Positions 6,933-11,547 of a DNA stretch of 11,547 nucleotides are shown here, one piece after another. The stretch covers positions 1-11,547 of the forward strand of contig JAKBCI010000025.1 in the NCBI GenBank assembly GCA_021807965.1. Direction: 5' to 3'. Source of the DNA: Actinomycetes bacterium. Its GTDB lineage: Bacteria > Actinomycetota > Acidimicrobiia > Acidimicrobiales > RAAP-2. The notes beneath the pieces are model-generated. The model made no database searches and was not told where the DNA came from. It saw nothing but the letters and a program-made list of their open reading frames with translations. The position numbers and the translations under genes are program-made. The stretch's first letter is position 1. Each line of letters opens with the position of its first letter.

Positions 6933-8072
6933 CTACCTGATCGACTTGATCTGCTGAAAGGACTGCAGGACGACCTTCATGGGCAGCGCAACGAAGCGAA
7001 CTTGGCTGAGGTACTTGGCGGCGTTACCGTGCTTTGGATTGATCGCCCACTCGAGCACCGAGCGGACCGCTTGGGCGACCGAGGTGCTGGCCTGGTGCTT
7101 GTTGACGATGGCGTACTCGTAGTTGACGATCGGGTAGCCACCCTTCACGCGTCCGTTGATCATCGAGATCGTGCCGTTGGCCGGGGTGATCTTGGTGTAG
7201 CCCTGCGCCTCGAGACTCGCCGTTTGCGGAGTGGGCAGCACGTACTGTCCGTCGCCGTTCTTGATCTGGGCGTAACCCAGTCCGTCGCCGAGGGCTTGGG
7301 TCAGGTAGCTGATGCCGACGTAGGCAACGCAGCCCGGCGTGGCTTGGCAGCCCGAGACCATGCCGCCGTTGCCGTTCTCAGCGAGCTGGTTCTTGATCGC
7401 CGGCCAGGTCACCGTCGTGCCGTAGTTGCCAACGCCCCACTGCGACCCGTCCTGGCGAGCCACGTACTGCGAGAAGATGAAGGTGTCACCGCTGCCGTCG
7501 GAGCGGTGCAGCGCGACGATCGGCAGCGACGGCAGTTTCACGCCGGGATTGAGCGCCGCAATGGCCGGGTCGCTCCAGTTGGTGATCTTGCCGAGGTACA
7601 TCTCGGTGATGATCGTGCCGTTCAGCTTGAGGTGCGCGGTCAAGCCGGGAATGTTGTACACGATCGCCTGGTAGGAGATCGCGAGTGGAATGTTGAGCAG
7701 CGAGGGGTTCGCGGCCAGCGTCGTTGGCGAGAGGTAGGCGTCAGACGAGCCGATGTTGACCGTGCCGCTTGCCGCGTCGGCGATGCCGGTTCCCGAACCC
7801 GTGCCCGCGGTGCTGATGGTGACGTTGTGATACGCCGACTGGTAGCCCGGAGCCCAGATGTTCCAGAGTGGGTACAGCAACGTACTGCCAGTCTCGGACA
7901 AATTGGCCGCCGCCGGCTTCTCGACGACGAGCGTGACCCCCGCGCGGGGCTTGGCCTTGGCCTTGGTCTTGGTTGACGCCGACGCTCCCGACGCGAGGCC
8001 CGATAGACCGAGCGCACCCGCCAGAATAACGGTGAGCGCCAGTCGAGAGCTCATACGGGTTTTCCACTTCAC
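6933..8072 (-). CDS. pstS: Periplasmic/exported phosphate-binding protein PstS (PstS1-like)
   Basis: Predicted 379-residue extracytoplasmic receptor that binds phosphate and delivers it to PstCA. The signal peptide has a basic start ([10 protein letters not shown]), a hydrophobic core (about 11-29) and probable cleavage after ASA (30-32). A Lys/Ala-rich linker ([13 protein letters not shown]) follows. No cysteine lies near the cleavage site, so it is not a lipoprotein, unlike many Gram-positive PstS proteins. Ligand-site blocks are [10 protein letters not shown] (61-70), GTGSGTG (around 93), [11 protein letters not shown] with D111, and [10 protein letters not shown] with R190 and S194. The last of these, and [19 protein letters not shown] with C242/C248 as a likely disulfide, match mycobacterial PstS1. 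The GTG start at 8072 is set by AGGAGG 6 nt upstream; it lies just before the signal peptide. Confidence 0.96.
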   Translation of the reverse strand: MKWKTRMSSRLALTVILAGALGLSGLASGASASTKTKAKAKPRAGVTLVVEKPAAANLSETGSTLLYPLWNIWAPGYQSAYHNVTISTAGTGSGTGIADAASGTVNIGSSDAYLSPTTLAANPSLLNIPLAISYQAIVYNIPGLTAHLKLNGTIITEMYLGKITNWSDPAIAALNPGVKLPSLPIVALHRSDGSGDTFIFSQYVARQDGSQWGVGNYGTTVTWPAIKNQLAENGNGGMVSGCQATPGCVAYVGISYLTQALGDGLGYAQIKNGDGQYVLPTPQTASLEAQGYTKITPANGTISMINGRVKGGYPIVNYEYAIVNKHQASTSVAQAVRSVLEWAINPKHGNAAKYLSQVRFVALPMKVVLQSFQQIKSIR

Positions 8073-8078
8073 AACGTT

Positions 8079-8084
8079 CCTCCT
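8079..8084 (-). promoter_or_regulatory. Strong ribosome binding site of pstS
   Basis: A perfect AGGAGG on the minus strand with a 6-nt spacer to GTG 8072. It decides the pstS start and rules out the longer in-frame extension upstream. It is the strongest ribosome site in the pst block, consistent with a binding protein needed in excess over the membrane subunits. Confidence 0.8.
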
Positions 8085-8100
8085 AGTAGACGACCCGGCT

Positions 8101-8133
8101 ACGGTACGCATCGCAGGTAAACCACTCGTGATG
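8101..8133 (-). promoter_or_regulatory. Putative PHO box and promoter of pstS
   Basis: On the minus strand GTTTACCTGCG (8122-8112) matches 10 of 11 positions of the actinobacterial PHO-box repeat unit G(G/T)TCAYYYR(G/C)G. The preceding 11 nt (CATCACGAGTG, 8133-8123) form a weaker copy in the same 11-nt phase, sharing the TCA core. Five nt later comes TACCGT (8106-8101), a TANNNT -10. Transcription would start about 8094, giving a roughly 20-nt leader that holds AGGAGG. The repeat-to-(-10) spacing is identical to that upstream of pstB. The likely regulator is a PhoP/RegX3-type response regulator, which is not in the window. Confidence 0.55.
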
Positions 8134-8174
8134 TCGCGGTAAGGGCAAAACGATTTCTCGGTTACCGTCGCCCG

Positions 8175-9011
8175 TCAGCCCATTAGTCCGTTGACGTAGC
8201 GCGCGGTGTCGGACTCGCGGGGTCGTTCGAACACCTGGTCAGTGGGACCGGACTCGACGAGGTGACCACCGTGAAAGAACATGGTGACGTCCGAGACCCG
8301 TCGAGCCTGGCCGAGGTTGTGGGTCACCACGATCAAGGACAGCGCCGGCGTCAATCGGCGAAGCAGGCCCTCAACTGATTCAGTAGAGAGCGGGTCGAGG
8401 GCCGACGTCGGCTCATCGAGCAGTAGCACCTCGGGACCGACCGCGAGCGCTCGGGCGAGGCAGAGCAGTTGTTGTTGACCACCCGAAAGCCGGTAGGGCG
8501 AATCGCCGAGACGATCCTTCACCGCGTCCCAGAGGCCCACCTCGCGCAGGCGAATCTCTGCGACCACGTCCAGCTGCTTGCCCTTGGCGATGCGGTGGGC
8601 TCGCACCCCCGCGACGACGTTGTCCTTGATCGACATCGGGAACGGGTTGGGCCGCTGAAAGAGCATGCCGACCCGCTGACGCAGCGCGAGTAGGTCCTCG
8701 CGCGAGTCCCAGATGCTACGTCCGTCGAGGCGTACATCACCCTCGTGGCGAAAGCCAACGACGCGATCGTTCATGCGGTTCAGCGTGCGCAGGAATGTGG
8801 ACTTGCCCGATCCGGTGGGGCCAATCAACGCAGTGATCGTGCCGCGAGTGAAGCTCATGTTGACGCCGGAAAGAATCGTCTTAGATCCGAAATGGAGATT
8901 GAGTCCCTCGGTCGCGATGACGTGGGCCGGCCGATCGGCGTCGGGGTCGAGCTGGTGGAGCACGGACTCGATGCGGGCCGAGTCCACGTTGGGTTTGACT
9001 ACCTCATCCAC
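8175..9011 (-). CDS. pstB: Phosphate ABC transporter ATPase PstB
   Basis: Predicted 278-residue cytoplasmic ATPase that drives phosphate import through PstCA. Motifs in order: Walker A GPTGSGKST (64-72); Q-loop Q119 within the PstB-diagnostic FQRPNPFPMS; ABC signature LSGGQQQ (175-181); Walker B LLLDE with E200; D-loop SALD; switch H231 in VTHN. NRMND after Walker A and DNVVAGVR after the Q-loop are also PstB-like. The N-terminus is about 30 residues longer than in E. coli PstB. The GTG start at 9011 has AAGGA 8 nt upstream. Here pstB comes first in the operon, 102 nt before pstS, rather than last, and no phoU follows. It is divergent from phosphofructokinase. Confidence 0.95.
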   Translation of the reverse strand: MDEVVKPNVDSARIESVLHQLDPDADRPAHVIATEGLNLHFGSKTILSGVNMSFTRGTITALIGPTGSGKSTFLRTLNRMNDRVVGFRHEGDVRLDGRSIWDSREDLLALRQRVGMLFQRPNPFPMSIKDNVVAGVRAHRIAKGKQLDVVAEIRLREVGLWDAVKDRLGDSPYRLSGGQQQLLCLARALAVGPEVLLLDEPTSALDPLSTESVEGLLRRLTPALSLIVVTHNLGQARRVSDVTMFFHGGHLVESGPTDQVFERPRESDTARYVNGLMG

Positions 9012-9043
9012 GATCCACGTCCTTGATCACTCATTCCCGCCCG

Positions 9044-9076
9044 AGCGTAGGCAGCGAAAATGAACGTCACGTGAAC
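9044..9076 (-). promoter_or_regulatory. Putative PHO box and promoter of pstB
   Basis: On the minus strand two direct repeats in exact 11-nt phase, GTTCACGTGAC (9076-9066) and GTTCATTTTCG (9065-9055), share GTTCA. The second fits 10 of 11 positions of the PHO-box unit G(G/T)TCAYYYR(G/C)G described for Streptomyces PhoP. Five nt later is TACGCT (9049-9044) within CTACGCTCG, giving a start of transcription near 9037 and a leader carrying AAGGA. The repeats cover the -35 position, as expected for activation by a PhoB-family regulator. The assignment is by motif and context only. Confidence 0.65.
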
Positions 9077-9133
9077 GAGTCGTAACGGCGAAACGATCTC
9101 TGGTCGCTAGCGGCTACGCGGCGGGCCATCGCG

Positions 9134-9139
9134 TAAAGT
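9134..9139 (+). promoter_or_regulatory. Possible -10 of the phosphofructokinase gene
   Basis: TAAAGT at 9134-9139 fits TANNNT. It would start transcription around 9146, leaving about 23 nt of leader with a weak GAGGG (9162-9166) before the ATG at 9170. No -35 is evident. The 158-nt divergent region is shared with the pstB promoter, whose PHO box lies 58 nt away. Confidence 0.35.
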
Positions 9140-9169
9140 TACGGTCGAACGGCGATCTATCGAGGGCGT

Positions 9170-10198
9170 ATGCGCATTGGGGTTCTCACGGCCGGCGGCG
9201 ACGCGCCGGGCCTAAACGCGGCGATCCGCGCGGTTGGCCTGATGGCCCTCGCCGACGGCCACGAGGTCATCGGCGTCGCCAACGGCTGGTCGGGACTCGT
9301 CACCTACGCCGGACGCGACCTGGGGACTGAGGACTTTCGTGGCGTCGTCGGACGCGGCGGCACGCTCCTCGGCACCGCGCGCTACGACCTCGACCGACCG
9401 GCCGGTGGCCGTGACCAGGTCCTGGCGTCAATCAACGAGCACCTCGACGCGCTCGTCGCCATCGGTGGTAACGGGACCCAGCGAATCGCCCACTGGCTAG
9501 CCGAACGAGGGGCGCCGGTCGTGGGGGTGCCCAAGACCCTCGACAATGACTTGCTCGGCACGGACTACTGCATCGGCTTCGACACCGCGATCAGCGTCGT
9601 GGCCGAATCGTTGGACCGCCTGTACACGACCGCCGACTCCCACCACCGCGTCATGGTGGTCGAAACGATGGGTCGCACGACGGGATGGGTCGCGGCCCTC
9701 GGAGGTCTCGCGGGTGGCGCAGACCTCATCGTGATACCGGAGTTCCCCCTCACCATGGACGACATCGTCGCGCACCTCGTCACCCGTCGAGACGCCGGCA
9801 ACGCGTTCTCTATCGTGGTCGTCGCCGAAGGCGTCAACCTGGCCACGCTCGGGGGAACCGAAGTGCCGAACTTGAGCGCCGACGGGGTACGCGGCGTGCG
9901 CTTGGCTACGCGCGGGGTCGGACAGTTCGTAGCCACCAAGATCGACGAGCACGGGGGATTCGAAGTGAGAACGACGGTCCTTGGGCACCTGCAGCGCGGC
10001 GGCAGTCCGACCGCCTACGACCGCATCTGGGCGACCCGGGTCGGTGCCGCCGCCTACGACGCCGTTGTCGACGGCGACTTTGGGACGATACCGTTGGTTC
10101 GCGGCGGCGCCATCGAACTCCAACCGTTGTCGGCGGTCGCGTACGGTCAGCGCGGCGTGCCGCGCGAGCTCTACGACCTGTGCGCGGCGTTCTTTTGA
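9170..10198 (+). CDS. pfkA: 6-phosphofructokinase (PfkA family, actinobacterial/group III type)
   Basis: Predicted 342-residue glycolytic enzyme that phosphorylates fructose 6-phosphate to the 1,6-bisphosphate with ATP or pyrophosphate. Conserved blocks: GVLTAGGDAPGLN (4-16); GTARYD with R71; AIGGNGTQ (97-104); PKTLDND (121-127) with catalytic base D125; VVETMGRTTGW (163-173); and the fructose phosphate site LGHLQRGGSPTAYDR (271-285). Length and overall pattern match actinobacterial PfkA. Lys122 in PKTLDND is typical of group III, which includes both ATP and PPi users, so the phosphoryl donor is not settled. Residue 101 is Asn where ATP enzymes have Asp (GGDGS) and Mycobacterium PfkA has Glu (GGEGT); this position helps bind metal. 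Divergent from pstB, convergent with thymidine kinase (10 nt between stops). Confidence 0.95.
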   Translation: MRIGVLTAGGDAPGLNAAIRAVGLMALADGHEVIGVANGWSGLVTYAGRDLGTEDFRGVVGRGGTLLGTARYDLDRPAGGRDQVLASINEHLDALVAIGGNGTQRIAHWLAERGAPVVGVPKTLDNDLLGTDYCIGFDTAISVVAESLDRLYTTADSHHRVMVVETMGRTTGWVAALGGLAGGADLIVIPEFPLTMDDIVAHLVTRRDAGNAFSIVVVAEGVNLATLGGTEVPNLSADGVRGVRLATRGVGQFVATKIDEHGGFEVRTTVLGHLQRGGSPTAYDRIWATRVGAAAYDAVVDGDFGTIPLVRGGAIELQPLSAVAYGQRGVPRELYDLCAAFF

Positions 10199-10208
10199 CG
10201 CGGGCGAA

Positions 10209-10796
10209 CTAGGGACGCAGCTGGCCGAGCCGGTAGTGGGTGCGACAGAGCACCTGGTAGTGCACGTCGCCCGAGGCGACGTCGCCGAAGTAGAACTGGT
10301 CGCCGGCGCGAGCGACCACGCCGTCAACGACGCGAGCGTTGCAGCGGCCGCGGCGGCCGCACCAGCACGACGACGTCAGGGGCAGCTCGTGCGCCCAGTC
10401 CGCGATCGCGAAGAGCCGGGCCGAACCAGGAAAGATGTTGAGGAGAAAGTCCGCCGACAGCCCGAAGGTGTGCACGTCGACGCCGTGTTCGTCCGCGAGG
10501 CTAGCCAACGCGTCGATCTGATCCGCACTGGCGAACTGCACCTCGTCGATCACGAGTATCTGCACCTCGCGCTGGAGTAGCCGGGCCACGTGCGGCGCCA
10601 AGTCCGCGCCGGGCGCCACGGCCTCCGCGTCGGCCTCAATGCCGATTCGACTGGTGACCGTGCCATTCGCGCTGCGATCCCCAAAGGTCCACAGCGCCAC
10701 GTCGCTTCGCCCCTCTCGCAACTGCCAGCAGAGCTGCAGGGCGAGCGTCGACTTGCCAGCCGCCATCGTGCCGTAGGTGAAGGTGAGCTCAGCCAT
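10209..10796 (-). CDS. tdk: Thymidine kinase (type II, TK1-like)
   Basis: Predicted 195-residue thymidine salvage enzyme (thymidine + ATP to dTMP). Walker A is GTMAAGKST (9-17), where most family members have GPMFSGKST. Walker B with the catalytic Glu is VIDEVQF (82-88, E85). GLSADF (112-117) is the usual GLDxDF-type segment. The zinc/lasso region has C144 and C146 in CWCG and C184-x2-H187 in CRTHY, the pattern common in actinobacterial thymidine kinases rather than the CxxC/CxxC of the human enzyme. ATG 10796 gives a normal N-terminus; no clear Shine-Dalgarno sequence precedes it. It is divergent from the TsaA-like gene (59 nt between starts). Confidence 0.94.
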   Translation of the reverse strand: MAELTFTYGTMAAGKSTLALQLCWQLREGRSDVALWTFGDRSANGTVTSRIGIEADAEAVAPGADLAPHVARLLQREVQILVIDEVQFASADQIDALASLADEHGVDVHTFGLSADFLLNIFPGSARLFAIADWAHELPLTSSCWCGRRGRCNARVVDGVVARAGDQFYFGDVASGDVHYQVLCRTHYRLGQLRP

Positions 10797-10843
10797 CGTT
10801 ACCCATTCCGGGGACTCACCCTATCGCCACCGGGGTCGCTCGC

Positions 10844-10849
10844 TAGATT
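10844..10849 (+). promoter_or_regulatory. Putative -10 of the TsaA-like gene, leaderless start
   Basis: TAGATT at 10844-10849 fits TANNNT closely and is followed by six bases (GGCCCC) and then the ATG at 10856. There is no Shine-Dalgarno sequence. The spacing equals that upstream of the P450 and carbonic anhydrase genes and implies a leaderless transcript. No -35 is recognisable. Confidence 0.6.
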
Positions 10850-10855
10850 GGCCCC

Positions 10856-11314
10856 ATGGACTACGCCGTACGAGCCGTCGCCTACATTCGAAACGACCGC
10901 GACGAAGCGCTCGACGATAACTGGGACGACGTCGAAAGCACCGTCGAGCTAGCCGCCGACGTTCCCAGCGAGGCGCTGCGCGGCCTCGAGGACTTCTCCC
11001 ACGTGGAGTTGATCTTCTTCGCCGACTGGGCCGATGACGTGCCGCCCGCTCCGTGGCACCGACACCCGCGCGGCAACGCCGACTGGCCCGACGTAGGCGT
11101 ATTTGCCCAGCGCAACAAGGATCGGCCCAACCGGCTGCTCCTCACCACGATCGCCATCGAGAGCCTGAGCGAGCGCGCCTTTCGCGTGCGCGGACTCGAC
11201 GGCATCGATGGCACGCCGGTGCTCGACATCAAGCCAGTCTTTCGCTGGAGCGTGCCGCGCGGGACGCTGCGGGCCCCCGCGTGGAGCGACGACCTCGGTC
11301 GGCACTACCGCTGA
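10856..11314 (+). CDS. TsaA/TrmO-like (UPF0066) SAM-dependent methyltransferase domain protein
   Basis: Predicted 152-residue protein made of the TsaA beta-barrel domain alone. The family founder, E. coli TrmO (235 residues), methylates N6 of t6A37 in tRNA using S-adenosylmethionine. Landmarks in order: VRAVAYIRND at the N-terminus, GLEDFSHVELIFFAD (43-57), HPRGN (70-74), GVFAQRNKDRPNRLLL (81-96), and GLDGIDGTPVLDIKPV (113-128). The fourth block corresponds to the usual FATRSPxRPNPIGLS but is altered (QRNK for TRSP, and no IGLS). The C-terminal extension of TrmO is absent. So the fold is secure, while the substrate, tRNA or something else, is open. The ATG at 10856 has a -10 six nt upstream. 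The last 10 nt overlap the convergent dehalogenase gene. Confidence 0.85.
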   Translation: MDYAVRAVAYIRNDRDEALDDNWDDVESTVELAADVPSEALRGLEDFSHVELIFFADWADDVPPAPWHRHPRGNADWPDVGVFAQRNKDRPNRLLLTTIAIESLSERAFRVRGLDGIDGTPVLDIKPVFRWSVPRGTLRAPAWSDDLGRHYR

Positions 11315-11547
11315 TCAGCGCGCGCGAACGACGCGAGGACGCCGGCCAGTTCGTGCCCCCGATCTTCTTGGAGAAAGTGCCCCGCGCCGTGGATCGTGGT
11401 GTGGGCTTGGCCCGCGGCACCGGGGACGACGTCGAGGAATCGCTGATCGGCCCCGCGCGTGATGGGATCCTCATCGGAGAAGCAGCAGAGAAACGGCTTG
11501 GTCCACGCGGCGAGCGTCGCCCACGCACGCACGTTGGCGTCGTGCGC
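11305..11547 (-). CDS. Haloalkane dehalogenase-like alpha/beta hydrolase, C-terminal part
   Basis: Partial: about 80 C-terminal residues; the gene continues past the right edge. The visible sequence carries motifs of the haloalkane dehalogenase branch of alpha/beta hydrolases, which cleave carbon-halogen bonds with water. These are KPFLCCFSDEDPITRGADQRF, where SDxDPIT holds the usual acid residue, then VPGAAGQAHTTI, then GAGHFLQED with the catalytic His (codon 11379-11377). The nucleophilic Asp, the cap domain and the halide-binding Trp or Asn lie outside the window, so activity cannot be judged and a related epoxide hydrolase-like enzyme is possible. The reading frame has no stop up to 11547. 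The end overlaps the TsaA-like gene by 10 nt. Confidence 0.85.
   Translation of the reverse strand, partial: AHDANVRAWATLAAWTKPFLCCFSDEDPITRGADQRFLDVVPGAAGQAHTTIHGAGHFLQEDRGHELAGVLASFARADQR

Noticed and set aside
6891..7976. A 361-codon plus-strand open frame antisense to pstS
   Set aside because: It has no family-like motifs, is dominated by Arg, Val, Asp and Gly as expected of a shadow frame, and lies opposite a well-supported pstS.

Overview
This window is a dense, GC-rich bacterial chromosome segment. High GC, frequent GTG starts, TANNNT-type -10 elements, leaderless-looking starts and several Actinobacteria-like proteins point to a high-GC actinomycete (Actinomycetota). The look-alikes include a PstS with the mycobacterial PstS1 motifs, a short Rv1284-type beta-carbonic anhydrase and a thymidine kinase with a CWCG/CRxH lid. 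A deep lineage such as Acidimicrobiia is my guess, not something the sequence proves. I see no insertion sequence, CRISPR array, tRNA or rRNA.

Layout, left to right. (1) 1-878, minus strand: a small alanine/lysine-rich helical protein of unknown function and a one-domain Nfu-type Fe-S scaffold. (2) 937-3080: a plus-strand cytochrome P450, a minus-strand AhpD-like (carboxymuconolactone decarboxylase family) protein and a plus-strand beta-carbonic anhydrase. (3) 3070-9011: a long minus-strand block read as pstB > pstS > pstC > pstA > amidase > GNAT acetyltransferase. (4) 9170-11547: a plus-strand 6-phosphofructokinase, a minus-strand thymidine kinase, a plus-strand TsaA/TrmO-like protein and the C-terminal part of a minus-strand haloalkane dehalogenase cut by the window edge.

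The core is a complete high-affinity phosphate ABC transporter: PstS binding protein, PstC and PstA permeases, PstB ATPase. Its gene order, B-S-C-A, is not the usual S-C-A-B, and phoU does not follow. Both pstB and pstS are preceded by 11-nt direct repeats resembling the actinobacterial PHO box, each placed exactly 5 nt upstream of a TANNNT -10. A perfect 15-bp inverted repeat lies at the 5' end of pstC, where it could set PstS level apart from the membrane components. The amidase and GNAT genes follow pstA closely and overlap each other by 4 nt, so they may be co-transcribed with phosphate uptake.

Two genome-scale habits show here. Three convergent gene pairs overlap at their 3' ends by 8, 11 and 10 nt. 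Start sites fall into two groups: three genes have TANNNT-N6-ATG (leaderless), while others have a CTACGCTCG -10 followed by a Shine-Dalgarno sequence. I found no clearly new multi-gene system. The most unusual points are the pst architecture and its regulation.
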